A stretch of DNA of 64,000 nucleotides from Sambucus nigra (lineage: Eukaryota > Streptophyta > Magnoliopsida > Dipsacales > Adoxaceae), in the NCBI GenBank assembly GCA_949130495.1, contig OX422210.1:496907760-496971759 (forward strand), in the 5' to 3' direction. Below the pieces are notes generated by a model, which was not told the DNA's origin, ran no database searches, and was given only the letters and a program-made list of their open reading frames with translations. Shown piece by piece: positions 9,986 to 19,770 of this stretch. Both the position numbers and the translations under genes were made by a program. Numbering within the stretch: the stretch's first letter is position 1; each line of letters starts with the position of its first letter.

Positions 9986-11500
9986 TTAAGAGTCTGAGGT
10001 CCTCTAACTAAGGTGTCCGAGGTCCTCACCTAAGGGGTAAGCCTCATAATAAATCACCAAATTAATGATGTTAAGGGTCTGAGGTCCTCTAGCCAAGGTG
10101 TCTGAGCTCAGACCTCGTCACCACCGAGTGATGTTATGAGGGTCTGAGGTCATCACCTGGGCCGAGGTAAGCCTTATAATAAATCACCAAATTAATGATG
10201 TTAAGGGTCTGAGGTCCTCTAGCTAAGGTGTCTGAGCTCAGACCTCGTCACCACCGAGTGATGTTATGAGGGTCTGAGGTCATCACCTGGGCCGAGGTAA
10301 GCCTCATAATAAATCACCAAATTAATGATGTTAAGGGTCTGAGGTCCTCTAGCCAAGGTGTCTGAGCTCAGACCTCGTCACCATCGAGTGATGTTATGAG
10401 GGTCTGAGGTCATCACCTAGGCCGAGGTAAGCCTCATAATAAATCACCAAATTAATGATGTTAAGGGTCTGAGGTCCTCTAGCCAAGGTGTCTGAGCTCA
10501 GACCTTGTCACCACCGAGTGATGTTATGAGGGTCTGAAGTCATCACCTGGGCCGAGGTAAGCCTCATAATAAATCACCAAATTAATGATGTTAAGAGTCT
10601 GAGGTCCTCTAGCCAAGGTGTCTGAGCTCAGACCTCGTCACCACCGAGTGATGTTATGAGGGTCTGAGGTCATCACCTGGGCCGAGGTAAGCCTCATAAT
10701 AAATCACCAAATTAATGATGTTAAGGGTCTGAGGTCCTCTAGCCAAGGTGTCTGAGCTCAGACCTAGTCACCACCGAGTGATGTTATGAGGGTCTGAGGT
10801 CATCACCTGGGCCGAGGTAAGCCTCATAATAAATCACCAAATTAATGATGTTAAGGGTCTGAGGTCCTCTAGCCAAGGAGCCTGATCTCAGACCTCGTCA
10901 CCACCGAGTGATGTTATGAGGGTCTGAGGTCATCACCTGGGCCAAGGTAAGCCTCATAATAAATCACCAAATTAATGATGTTAAGGGTCTGAGGTCCTCT
11001 AGCCAAGGTGCCTGATCTCAGACCTCGTCACCACCGAGTGATGTTATGAGGGTCTGAGGTCATCACCTGGGCCGAGGTAAGCCTCATAATAAATCACCAA
11101 ATTAATGATGTTAAGGGTCTGAGGTCCTCTAGCCAAGGTGTCTGAGCTTAGACCTCGTCACCACCGAGTGATGTTATGAGGGTCTGAGGTCATCACCTGG
11201 TCCGAGGTAAGCCTTATAATAAATCACCAAATTAATGATGTTAAGGGTCTGAGGTCCTCTAGCCAAGGTGTCTGAGCTCAGACCTCGTCACCACCGAGTG
11301 ATGTTATGAGGGTCTGAGGTCATCACCTGGGCCGAGGTAAGCCTCATAATAAATCACCAAATTAATTATGTTAAGGGTCTGAGGTCCTCTAGCCAAGGTG
11401 CCTGATCTCAGACCTCGTCACCAATGAGTGATGTTATGAGGGTCTGAGGTCATCACCTGGGCCGAGGTAAGCCTCATAATAAATCACCAAATTAATGATG
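9986..11500. repeat. Tandem array in the Tat-1 3' region: 11 x 130 bp plus a short copy
   Basis: Units start (TTAAGGGTCT) at 10071, 10201, 10331, 10461, 10591, 10721, 10851, 10981, 11111, 11241 and 11371, ending at 11500: exactly 130 bp each, with only scattered substitutions. A shortened first copy of about 85 bp occupies 9986-10070. Read on the minus strand, each unit is two 65-bp halves that both begin CTCAGACCCT and share AACATCA, so the unit is a diverged dimer. One half is homologous to the 63-64-bp repeat of Tat-2. Tandem repeats in the 3' region are known for Tat/Ogre elements and can seed satellites. Confidence 0.95.
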
Positions 11501-11598
11501 TTAAGAATGGAACAAGAATTTTCCATGGAAACTGATCTTTATTAACAACCTCTTCTTGATAAGATGGTACATTTACAATTTACAAAATAGATGAAACA

Positions 11599-13095
11599 TC
11601 ATATGAAATATCTCTTTAGATGGTCGGTATTCCACGGGTTGGTGAAGGGTTCTCCCTTTAGGTTCTCTAGCCTATACGTGCCAGGCACAACCTCTTCCGT
11701 TACTCTGTAGGGGCCATGCCAATTCGGGTGTAGCTTGTTTGCCTTATGTAGGGTTTTCTTAAGCACTAGGTCTCCTACCGCAATGGGCCTTGACTTCACC
11801 CTTTGATTGTAGAATCTTACTGCCCTCTGCTGATAGGATGCTTTCCTGACCTCTGCATCTTCTCTTCTTTCTTCAATGAGATCCAGGTCTAGCCTTCTCT
11901 TCTCCCCATTGCTGTCAGGGTCGTAGGTCTGAATCCGATGAGTTGGTAGTCCTACCTCCGTTGGTATGACTGCCTCCGAGCCATGTGCCAGCATGAATGG
12001 GGTTTCTCCTGTAGGTGTCCTTGCCGTAGTTCTGTAAGCCCACAGCACAGCGTAGACCTCTTCTATCCATCTCCCCTTTGCGTCTTCTAACCTCTTCTTG
12101 ATTCCATCCAAGATGGTTCTGTTCGTGACCTCGGCCTGGCCGTTTGCTTGAGGTCGACCGGGGGATGAGAAGAACTGTCTGATCCCCACACTTTGGCAAT
12201 ACTTCTCCAAGGAGGCATTCTTGAACTGGGTCCCATTATCCGAGATGAGCGTGTTTGGGAGGCCATACCTACATATGATGTTCTTCCAGATGAACTGAAA
12301 GGTCTTCTTCTCCGTAATTATTATCATTGGTTCCGCCTCTACCCACTTTGAAAAGTAATCAATAGCAACTATCAAGAATCTATAGTTGTTGACTGCTCTT
12401 GGCAAAGGTCCTACTAAGTCAATTCCCCATACCGCAAATGGCCATGGAGAAGAGATTGACGTCATAGGCTGATGGGGTAGATGAGGGATAGTGGCGAACC
12501 TCTGACATTTGTCGCACCTCTTCACATAGTCAGCAGCGTCCCTAGACAAGGTGGGCCACCAGTATCCCTGAGTGATGATCCTTTTGGCTAAGGGCCTTCC
12601 CCCTATGTGGCTGGAGCAAGAGCCTTCATGGACCTCCTGTAAGATCCGGGGTACCTCCACGGGGTGCACACATCTGAGGAGGGGCAAGAGGAACCCCTTC
12701 TTGTACAAGACGTCTCCTATCAATGAGAACTTGGCAACCCTGTATCTCAACTTTTTTCTTTCTATCTTGGACTCAGGTAACTCCCCCTCTCTTAGGTATC
12801 TGACAATCGGGTCAATCCACGAGTCTCCCGGGTTTACATTGTGACAAGGGTTACATACCTCGTCCTCCTCGATACTTTCTTTTCCTAAGACTTCAATTGG
12901 GATGGTTCTTCCCAAATCTGTCTTCATTGCTGAGGCCAGCCTTGCAAATGCATCAGCGTGGTTATTACTCAGTCTAGGCACTCTCTTCAGTTTGGCCTCT
13001 TCGAAAAACTCTAGCAACCCTCTTACCTTTTTTAAGTACCTGGCCATCCTTTCGTCTTTGGCCTCATATGCCCCCAACACTTGGTTAACAACCAA
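11599..13095 (-). CDS. pol: Tat-1 second RNase H tail and integrase
   Basis: Integrase inserts the DNA copy into the host chromosome. The 498-residue frame starts inside the second (archaeal-type) RNase H (motif VVNQVLGAY). Then come the zinc-binding HHCC region (H-x-G-x-x-x-x-H ... C-D-K-C, about 12505-12640), the catalytic D-D-E core (GIDLVG near 12420, SDNGTQF near 12240, QAEVTN near 12135) and a C-terminal part ending DHLKRYFI at 11602. All catalytic residues are present and there is no chromodomain. It joins the upstream frame through a one-base-class frameshift at about 13100-13108. The integrase C-terminus is homologous to the Tat-2 fragment at 53830-54402. Confidence 0.93.
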   Translation of the reverse strand: MVVNQVLGAYEAKDERMARYLKKVRGLLEFFEEAKLKRVPRLSNNHADAFARLASAMKTDLGRTIPIEVLGKESIEEDEVCNPCHNVNPGDSWIDPIVRYLREGELPESKIERKKLRYRVAKFSLIGDVLYKKGFLLPLLRCVHPVEVPRILQEVHEGSCSSHIGGRPLAKRIITQGYWWPTLSRDAADYVKRCDKCQRFATIPHLPHQPMTSISSPWPFAVWGIDLVGPLPRAVNNYRFLIVAIDYFSKWVEAEPMIIITEKKTFQFIWKNIICRYGLPNTLISDNGTQFKNASLEKYCQSVGIRQFFSSPGRPQANGQAEVTNRTILDGIKKRLEDAKGRWIEEVYAVLWAYRTTARTPTGETPFMLAHGSEAVIPTEVGLPTHRIQTYDPDSNGEKRRLDLDLIEERREDAEVRKASYQQRAVRFYNQRVKSRPIAVGDLVLKKTLHKANKLHPNWHGPYRVTEEVVPGTYRLENLKGEPFTNPWNTDHLKRYFI

Positions 13096-13832
13096 CCTTG
13101 GTCGCTATGGAGTAGAAGCCGCTTTACTCGAAGAGTTGTTGCCAACAAGAGACCTGCTATCATGGCCTCATACTCTGACTCGTTGTTTGAAGCCTGGAAG
13201 TTGAATCTCAAGGCATATTCAATGTGGGCGCCATCTGGAGCCGAGAGTACTAGCCCCACACCGCTTCCACCGTCACATGATGATCCATCCACGAAGAGGC
13301 TCCATACGTCTTCATTTGAAGAGAAGACCCCTTCTCTCATTACTCCTTTTTCGAAGAGATATCGATCCTCTTCGTTTTCTTCTACTCTTCCCCTAGCCTT
13401 GCCTGGGACTACCTCTTCTCGTCCTCGGAAGACGTACGGGTCTGTCTCTTCCGAATCTCGAAAGACACCTCGGCTCTTTTCTTTGCCGCCATCCAAGCTC
13501 TTCTCTGACTCAGTCTCTTCCCAAGTGAATTCTACGATAAAATCTGCAAGGGCCTGCCCCTTAATGGCTGTTCTGGGCTGGTAAGTAAGATCATACTCTC
13601 CTAATTCAATGGCCCAGGCCATCAATCGGCCGGACTTCTTAGGCTTGTGCAGAACCTGCCTTAGTGGTGAGTCCGTAAGGACTATCATAGAGTGAGCTTG
13701 AAAGTAAGGCTTCATTTTTCTTGAAGCATGGATAAGGGCATAAGCCATCTTCTCCATCCGTGGATAGTTTTGTTCAGACCCTTGAAGGGCCTTACTATTG
13801 AAGTACACAGGTCTCTGAACTCCACCTTCCTC
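13032..13832 (-). CDS. pol: Tat-1 RNase H and archaeal-type second RNase H
   Basis: Continues the polyprotein directly after the TGA at 13833-13835, in the same frame. The first part (YFNSKALQGSEQNYPRMEK) is the usual Gypsy RNase H next to RT. After a variable linker, LFVDGSSCDGGSG near 13250-13300 begins a second RNase H, with N-N-E-S-E-Y-E-A as its next acidic motif. Two RNase H domains in tandem are a published hallmark of the Tat lineage. The frame shifts near 13100, inside the motif that should read S-D-x-Q-L-V-V-N, and integrase continues in another frame. Confidence 0.88.
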   Translation of the reverse strand, partial: EEGGVQRPVYFNSKALQGSEQNYPRMEKMAYALIHASRKMKPYFQAHSMIVLTDSPLRQVLHKPKKSGRLMAWAIELGEYDLTYQPRTAIKGQALADFIVEFTWEETESEKSLDGGKEKSRGVFRDSEETDPYVFRGREEVVPGKARGRVEENEEDRYLFEKGVMREGVFSSNEDVWSLFVDGSSCDGGSGVGLVLSAPDGAHIEYALRFNFQASNNESEYEAMIAGLLLATTLRVKRLLLHSDQGWLLTKCWGHMRPKTKGWPGT

Positions 13833-16800
13833 TCATATGTTGTCCGCGCTAATAGCCAACTCAGAGACTGCTAAATACACAAACAATCTTTCTCCCGCAA
13901 TGGGCCGGGACAGCAGCAAGGGAGACCCTAAGTAGGACTTGAGTTGATCAAAGGCTTTTTCACACTCTTCATCCCACTGGAAGGCCTTCCTTAGAACCTT
14001 GAAGAATGGAAGACACTTATCCGTTTCCTTGGAAACAAACCTGTTCAGGGCTTCCACTCTTCCAGTGAGTCTTTGGACATCCTTGATACTCCTAGGAGTC
14101 TTCATATCGAGCAATGCCTTGATTTTCTCAGGGTTTGCCTCAATCCCCCTTTGATTAACGATGAACCCCAGGAACTTCCCAGCTCCTACCCCGAAGATAC
14201 ATTTCGCCGGGTTGAGCTTCATTCTGTATTGGTCCATGACATCAAAGGTCTTCTCAAGGTCTGCCACGTGAGTACATGCCTTCAGGCTCTTCGTTAGCAT
14301 ATCGTCCACGTACACCTCCATGGTCTTACCTATGTGTTCCTCAAACATCCTATTGACGAGACGCTGATATGTTGCCCCCGCATTTTTCAGACCAAAGGGC
14401 ATTACCTTGTAACAGTATGTCCCCTTGTCAGTGATGAATGCTGTCTTCTCAGAGTCTTCGGCGTCCATGAAGATTTGGTTATAACCTGAATAAGCATCCA
14501 TGAAGCTCATGAGCTCATGCCCTGCTGTTGCGTCCACCATCTGGTCTATCCTAGGTAGGGGATAGCTGTCCTTCGGGCAAGACCTATTTAGGTATGTGAA
14601 ATCTACACACATCCGCCACTTTCCATTGGCCTTAGGCACGATCACTGCATTTGAGAGCCACTCTGGATAGGTGACCTCTCGTATGAACTCGGCCTCTTCC
14701 AACTTTTTCACCTCTTCCCGAACGACCTCATACTTCTCTCTGGAGTAAATTCTTCTCCTCTGCTTGATTGGCCTGGCATCCCTGTCCACGTTGAGTTTGT
14801 GGGTCATGACCTCAGGGTCTATACCGGGCATGTCGGTGTGGCTCCAGGCGAAGACACTCTGCCTCTTCCTGAGAAGGCTTACCAGCTCTTCCTTAATCTT
14901 TAGTTCTAGGGCCTTGCCGACCTGGACGATTTTTTCCGGCTCGTCCTCATTGAGGACGATGGATTCTACCTCTTCCGCGACCTCGCCCTTCTTTAGCTTT
15001 GTTTCATCTCTCGGGTCAAGAGTGTCTATGCTGTAGGTGACGGTTGCTCTCTTATGGGCCTCCCTCTCTTCAGCTGAGTTGAAGTAACACTCCCGTGCCG
15101 TGGTCTGATCCCCCTGCACTTCCCCTACCCCATAAGGAGTCGGGAATTTTAGCATTTGATGGACCGTTGACGGCACGGCTTCAAACTCCTTGAGGGCTAC
15201 TCTTCCGATGATGAGGTTGTAGGCCGAGAAGACATTCTGGTCCATAACAAAAAAGTTTATCTTCTTAGTCAGCCTCTTAGGCCACTCATCCCCCATACGC
15301 ACATCCATCTCATACATGCCCAATGGGTGCACTTTCTCACCGCTGAAGCCTATCAAGGGGTGGTGGTATGGCACTAGCCTTGATCTGCTAAGACCCAAAC
15401 TCTTGAAACAAGGCCAGAACATCACATCTGCTGAGCTTCCCCCATCTATGAGGATTCTCCCTACATCGCACCCATGCACTCTTGTCGTTATGACCAAAGG
15501 GTCATCATGGGGGGCTAAGATGCCCTTGAAGTCGAGCCGGGAGAACCCCACCACTAGGGTGTCCATGTCCACCTTCGTTCTCTTCGGCACAGCGTCAGAA
15601 GACGTCAGGTTCACAACCTCAGTCTTGACCAACGACTTGGCCTCCGCTACATGAGCCTTTCTATCGGCTACCTCAGAGCCACCTCCTGCGAATCCCCCAC
15701 ATATGGTGTTAACACCAAAGGAGATCATTCCTACCCTCTTCACTGGGGTGTTGTCATCTCTAGGCGGGAGATCCGGGTCATCTCCATCATCACCCTCTGA
15801 ATCATCATGCCTTCTAGCCGGGACATCGCCACGGCACCTGTCGTCTCTTCTCTTCCTAGGGTCTTCTCTTCCACCTTTTGGGGCCTTGCCATCCACATAC
15901 TTTCTTAGCTTCCCGGATTTCAGCATCTTCTCAATCTCATCCTTCAGGGCAAAGCATTTGTCTGTGACATGGCCGTGATCCTGATGGAACTCACACCAGA
16001 GGTTTTTATTCCTCTTATGTGGCGGAGCCTTCAATTTCTCTGGCCACCTCAGAGCTCGGTCAGTCTTGATCTCATTAAGAATGTGTTCACAGCTCACAGT
16101 CAGAGGAGTGTAATGAGTGAACTTGTCATCTGTTGACCGCTTCTTCCCTTCTTTCTTGCCCTGGGACTTCCCAGCACTACCACGGTTCTCCTCCTCGTAT
16201 TTGGCGGCCATCGCCTCTTCCTCATTCATCACTTTCCCTGCAGTGGACAACAGCTCTGCCATAGACTTGGGGGGGTCTTCCGCCAGCTTCCATAGTAGCT
16301 TTCCCTTCTGGAGGCCTCCTATAAGGGCGGTCATGGCTATGCTCTCTTCATAGTCCTCCACCTCTAACTTCTCCTTGTTGAATCTTGCTATGTAGTCTCT
16401 TAGGCTTTCACCCTTAGCCTGTTTGACATATAGGAGGTGGGTAGTCTTCTTCTGAGGTCTTACCCCAAGGCAGAAGTTATGGATGAACTGCTCGGCCAAC
16501 CCCTTGAAGTTTTCGATTGAATTCTTTGGAAGAGAGGTGAACCACCTATGCGCGGCCCCTGTCAAGGTCCCTGAGAAGGCCCTGCACTTCATCTCATCAG
16601 GTATCGAGTAAATATCTGCGGCTGACTGATACATCTCGATATGGTGCACTGGGTTAATGCTGCCATCATATTTAGGAGTCACCGTAGGAGGCTTGAACTT
16701 AGCGGGGGTTGGGAACCCCACTATCCTAGCTACAAACGGGGAGCCCTCCGAGTAGCCACTTTGTAATGGGTCCCTACTCTTCATGAGGTCCCCTATCTTC

Positions 16801-17651
16801 TCCTCGAGACATTGGATTGAGTCATTCCAGGGTCTTCTCTCATTAACTTGGCCGAGGTTATCCCCTGCCACCTCTTTGCGGTGGACAGAGGGTTCCCCAG
16901 CCGCGACCCGCTGACTGTTGACCTCTTCCTGCTCCATGGCTCTTCTTTCCATGGGTCGGCCTTGATCTGGCCGAGCCTGCCTATCCCCTCTTTGGGAGCC
17001 TGCCGCGCTCCTTGACCTTGATAGCCTTTGTCTTAGGTCATTGACTGGTCCTAGCCTCTCGAAGGCCGAGCCTCTGCTCAACCTGTTGAAGGCCGACCCC
17101 CTTTGCTGGACCTCATTTCTTCTTCGGCCGACGCATCCTTGGCTTTGCCTATCAACGGCCGACCCTCGTTGTTGGGCCTCATCTCTTCTTCGGCCGACAC
17201 ATCCTTGGCTTTGCCTAAGAGGTCGTACGGTGTTATCTGACACCTCATATGGCTCCCAGCAGTCTTCTAGGGCCTCTTCTGCTCCTAGGTCATCATACCT
17301 GTCCTCTGGGCAAGGGTTTCCTTGCCTCCCCAGGCGCAAGCGCCTAGGGTCAGCAATGTCCCTCCTCCGCTGAGGTGCAGGTTGGTCCTTCATCGGTGCC
17401 TGGGGTGGTCCCCTGGCGTCTGGATGTGGATGAACCGCCGTCGGAGTGATCATATCCGGTGAGACCCCAGGCGGTCTCATCATCATGGTTTGGCTGAGCT
17501 GTACAAATTGCTCCTTCATCGCTTGTTGTGTTACAGCCAAAGATTTCAAGGCAGCTGCCACCTTCACCATTTCGGACTGGGGAGGAGCTTGACTGGAGCT
17601 AGCTCCTCCACCTCCGGGCGGCGGAAGAGGCGACGGTAAGTCTGGTGCCAT
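13833..17651 (-). CDS. gag-pol: Tat-1 gag, protease and reverse transcriptase polyprotein
   Basis: A 1272-residue frame starting MAPDLPSPLPPPGGGG. Residues 1-300 are low-complexity and Arg/Gln-rich, with short internal repeats (RQSQGCVGRRR twice). The gag core covers about 320-485 (PKYDGSINPVHH ... ALIGGLQKG). A CCHC-like finger CEFHQDHGHVTDKC lies near 550. The aspartic protease motif ILIDGGSSADV lies near 735. RT spans about 985-1230, with VDFTYLNRSCPKDSYPLP and an intact YVDD near 1113 (plus-strand 14300-14315). The frame ends at a TGA (13833-13835) inside RNase H, at a position where relatives have Arg, so CGA to TGA is likely. The start is chosen because it follows the primer site by about 155 bp. 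Confidence 0.93.
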   Translation of the reverse strand: MAPDLPSPLPPPGGGGASSSQAPPQSEMVKVAAALKSLAVTQQAMKEQFVQLSQTMMMRPPGVSPDMITPTAVHPHPDARGPPQAPMKDQPAPQRRRDIADPRRLRLGRQGNPCPEDRYDDLGAEEALEDCWEPYEVSDNTVRPLRQSQGCVGRRRDEAQQRGSAVDRQSQGCVGRRRNEVQQRGSAFNRLSRGSAFERLGPVNDLRQRLSRSRSAAGSQRGDRQARPDQGRPMERRAMEQEEVNSQRVAAGEPSVHRKEVAGDNLGQVNERRPWNDSIQCLEEKIGDLMKSRDPLQSGYSEGSPFVARIVGFPTPAKFKPPTVTPKYDGSINPVHHIEMYQSAADIYSIPDEMKCRAFSGTLTGAAHRWFTSLPKNSIENFKGLAEQFIHNFCLGVRPQKKTTHLLYVKQAKGESLRDYIARFNKEKLEVEDYEESIAMTALIGGLQKGKLLWKLAEDPPKSMAELLSTAGKVMNEEEAMAAKYEEENRGSAGKSQGKKEGKKRSTDDKFTHYTPLTVSCEHILNEIKTDRALRWPEKLKAPPHKRNKNLWCEFHQDHGHVTDKCFALKDEIEKMLKSGKLRKYVDGKAPKGGREDPRKRRDDRCRGDVPARRHDDSEGDDGDDPDLPPRDDNTPVKRVGMISFGVNTICGGFAGGGSEVADRKAHVAEAKSLVKTEVVNLTSSDAVPKRTKVDMDTLVVGFSRLDFKGILAPHDDPLVITTRVHGCDVGRILIDGGSSADVMFWPCFKSLGLSRSRLVPYHHPLIGFSGEKVHPLGMYEMDVRMGDEWPKRLTKKINFFVMDQNVFSAYNLIIGRVALKEFEAVPSTVHQMLKFPTPYGVGEVQGDQTTARECYFNSAEEREAHKRATVTYSIDTLDPRDETKLKKGEVAEEVESIVLNEDEPEKIVQVGKALELKIKEELVSLLRKRQSVFAWSHTDMPGIDPEVMTHKLNVDRDARPIKQRRRIYSREKYEVVREEVKKLEEAEFIREVTYPEWLSNAVIVPKANGKWRMCVDFTYLNRSCPKDSYPLPRIDQMVDATAGHELMSFMDAYSGYNQIFMDAEDSEKTAFITDKGTYCYKVMPFGLKNAGATYQRLVNRMFEEHIGKTMEVYVDDMLTKSLKACTHVADLEKTFDVMDQYRMKLNPAKCIFGVGAGKFLGFIVNQRGIEANPEKIKALLDMKTPRSIKDVQRLTGRVEALNRFVSKETDKCLPFFKVLRKAFQWDEECEKAFDQLKSYLGSPLLLSRPIAGERLFVYLAVSELAISADNI

Positions 17652-17806
17652 GCGTTAATTGTATAGAGCTTTAGTAGCAGGTGAGCTTAATACCTTAAAG
17701 GACCTCTTTTAATGGTGAAACAGCTCCACACAAGGGGTGGTTCCTGGTTCACCACCAGAGTCTCCGGTGAGGTAAAGCAGAAAAGGAGGAAGATATAGCC
17801 TCTCGA

Positions 17807-17824
17807 TTCCCACAGACGGAGCCA
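17807..17824 (-). promoter_or_regulatory. Primer-binding site of Tat-1
   Basis: The minus strand reads TGGCTCCGTCTGTGGGAA, 3 bp from the 5' LTR edge. It resembles the TGGCGCCGTCTGTGGGAA-type site of plant Gypsy elements. The tRNA was not assigned. Confidence 0.7.
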
Positions 17825-17827
17825 AAA

Positions 17828-18805
17828 TGATGATGCTGAGAATCAGCACCACCAAGTGAGGTGTTTCCAAGCTCAATACAAGTATAACAATGGTAGCACA
17901 ACTATATAAGGGGACAAGAGAAGGAGGTAAGGATATGAGGAATGAACACAGGAATATAGGTGGTTCAGCCAATCTGGCCTACGTCCACTGTGAGTGTGTG
18001 TGAGTAATATCACTGAACAAAGGCACTAATGGCCATGGGTACAATTCACTCAAGCTCTCTCTCTCTAATGTATATTTAGACAGAGTTTCAGCTAGGGTTT
18101 TTTCACTGGATCCTTTTGCAAGGTAGGGGATGATCCCTATATATAGTGTCTAGGGGGTGTAGTGTACCCCCCATTCATGCAGTGAGCATGTGTGTGGTAT
18201 CCGCACCAATGTGGGAACGCCACCTGTCCTTGTCACATGTAAGCAATGATGATGAAATATTCCCCCACATGTGGAGAATAATCTTGTTATAACTGATTTG
18301 TGCCCAGGTGTCTTTATCCAAATGTCAACAGGTGCTCGACAGTCATGTTGGTGAATGGCCTCGGCCTAGGAGAGGTCGAGCTATAAGGTTGGTTGTCCGC
18401 TCAATCCGCGAAGTCTCATGAGGAGTCTCGGCCTGATGTCAGCCGAGGCATATGCTGGGGTCGGCCTACGCCGATGTTGGGCATGTGTGATGATGATTAT
18501 TAATACCCTGGGCTACCTCGGCCCAAGCCGAGGTACAATCCATGTTGATTATAAATCAGTGGCTCCTTGCTATTTCGGCCCATTCTGGCCGAGGTTGCCA
18601 TTCCTGGTCCTTGAGGATGCTGTTGCTGTCCGACACGTGCGTTATATCTTTGGGGAGGTCCATGTAGTAGTGTCGGCCTGGGCCGAGGTAATACTGGCCG
18701 AGGGATGATATCGTGGGCCCTTTCCTCTCAATGGGCCAATTGAGGTCTCGGCCATTATCCGGCCGAGGTAGGTATCCCTGGCTGAGGTTATACTTGGGCA
18801 TATCA
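17828..18805 (-). repeat. 5' LTR of Tat-1
   Basis: 978 bp, from TGATGATGCTG to GGCATATCA, nearly identical to 5779-6762. The terminal four-base difference (CATATCA versus CATATAAATCA) is the clearest indel. It is followed by the target duplication CAGAC and then the interrupted Copia LTR. Confidence 0.93.
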
Positions 18806-18810
18806 CAGAC

Positions 18811-19765
18811 AATCACTATGAATAATGGTTTTACAAAGACAAATTAGACTTACACTAAGACTCAATCCCCACGGGTCTTGACGCTCCTTCTGATCTTCAA
18901 CCGTTCTTCAATAGTGCCCACGCAAAAATTTCATCTTCCACGATACCTGTCCACAACACACGCATCCACGTATGTCTCTGTGTCCACCGATATGACTTTG
19001 ATTCGTCTACGATGTCGAACACGATGTCCATCGCTTCTTCACCGCAAAACCCTTTGTGTTCAATGTGTAGAATAAACAACTTTAGTGCAACAAGATCACT
19101 TAAACATATAAGAATGATAACTCAGATCTTTGCAAACTCTAAGGATGTGTTTAAGACTTTTAAACCTTAGAAAACATGTGCAAACAAGGTTCTGGTTCGT
19201 AAAACTGTTTTCCAGAAAGCACACCTACGAAATTATGATGAAAACACTGTTTAAATAGTATTTAAATGCTGCCTCAAAAAATGTGTCATTCGAACGACTT
19301 GAGGAACTCGTTCGAGCGACAGCGCGAAAGTTTGACTTTTTGACTTTTTGTTTAAAACGTCTCTTCTAATGAGAGATCAAAAAATGTCAAACTCTTTTAC
19401 AAGCTTATCATTATAAAACGTAGTTTAAACCTTTTAAAACACTATAAAACATTTTTCTTTATAAAAATTACATCCTTAGCTTTTATTAAAATAATTCCGA
19501 TCACCATTAATTATACGCATTCATTCCTGAGTGATCTCGGAATGAAATTAACTTTGCAGACGATTAAAATTGCACCAATTAAACTTCGGCATGATTTAAT
19601 TCTTTGAAGCTTTGCCGCAACGTCTTTAATTTCTTCAACACGTCATAGACCAAGTGGGATCGTGACAAAATAAAATTTTCCCTATGACTTATTACAAACA
19701 CAGTTTTGTTTACGAAATTAAGTCAAAACAATACAGGGACTCAATTGGAAATTTATGTCCTTACA
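18811..19765 (-). repeat. 5' LTR of the gag-only Copia, second part
   Basis: Resumes with AATCACTATGAATAATGG exactly where 5778 stopped and ends TTACA. It aligns with about 668-1599. It has two of the four palindromes of the sister copy and an extra block of about 50 bp near 19660-19720. Confidence 0.9.
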
Positions 19766-19770
19766 ATAAT
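19766..19770. repeat. Target site duplication ATAAT, right copy
   Basis: Identical to 408-412. It closes the gag-only Copia insertion. Confidence 0.9.

Larger units (their letters stand above)
5779..18805 (-). mobile_element. Complete Tat-type Ty3/Gypsy retrotransposon (Tat-1)
   Basis: A 13.0-kb element with LTRs at 5779-6762 and 17828-18805, target duplication CAGAC on both sides, a primer site (17807-17824) and a polypurine tract (6763-6772). Minus-strand order is gag, protease, RT, RNase H, a second RNase H and integrase. There is no chromodomain. A second, archaeal-type RNase H and extra genes in the 3' region are known features of the Tat lineage. Between pol and the 3' LTR lie a tandem array (9986-11500) and a plus-strand spliced gene (7364-9785). 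By eye the LTRs differ at roughly 16-20 sites, so the insertion is fairly recent. Pol has one nonsense codon and one frameshift, so this copy is probably not autonomous. Confidence 0.93.
413..19765 (-). mobile_element. Gag-only (non-autonomous) Copia-type LTR retrotransposon, with a nested Gypsy
   Basis: The element reads on the minus strand: 5' LTR (18811-19765 plus 5546-5778), primer site at 5531-5542, a gag gene at 3621-5496, about 2 kb of non-coding DNA, then the 3' LTR at 413-1599. It has a perfect 5-bp target duplication. No protease, integrase or RT coding sequence lies between gag and the 3' LTR, so it must have relied on enzymes from a relative. Gag has the two-knuckle plan also seen in the SIRE-like Copia at 27650-29055. 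Excluding the 13-kb insertion it is about 6.3 kb. The pol gene could have been lost by internal deletion, or the family may be an established gag-carrying non-autonomous type. Confidence 0.85.

Noticed and set aside
10071..11500. CRISPR array
   Set aside because: Direct repeats are contiguous 130-bp units without unique spacers, in a plant retrotransposon.
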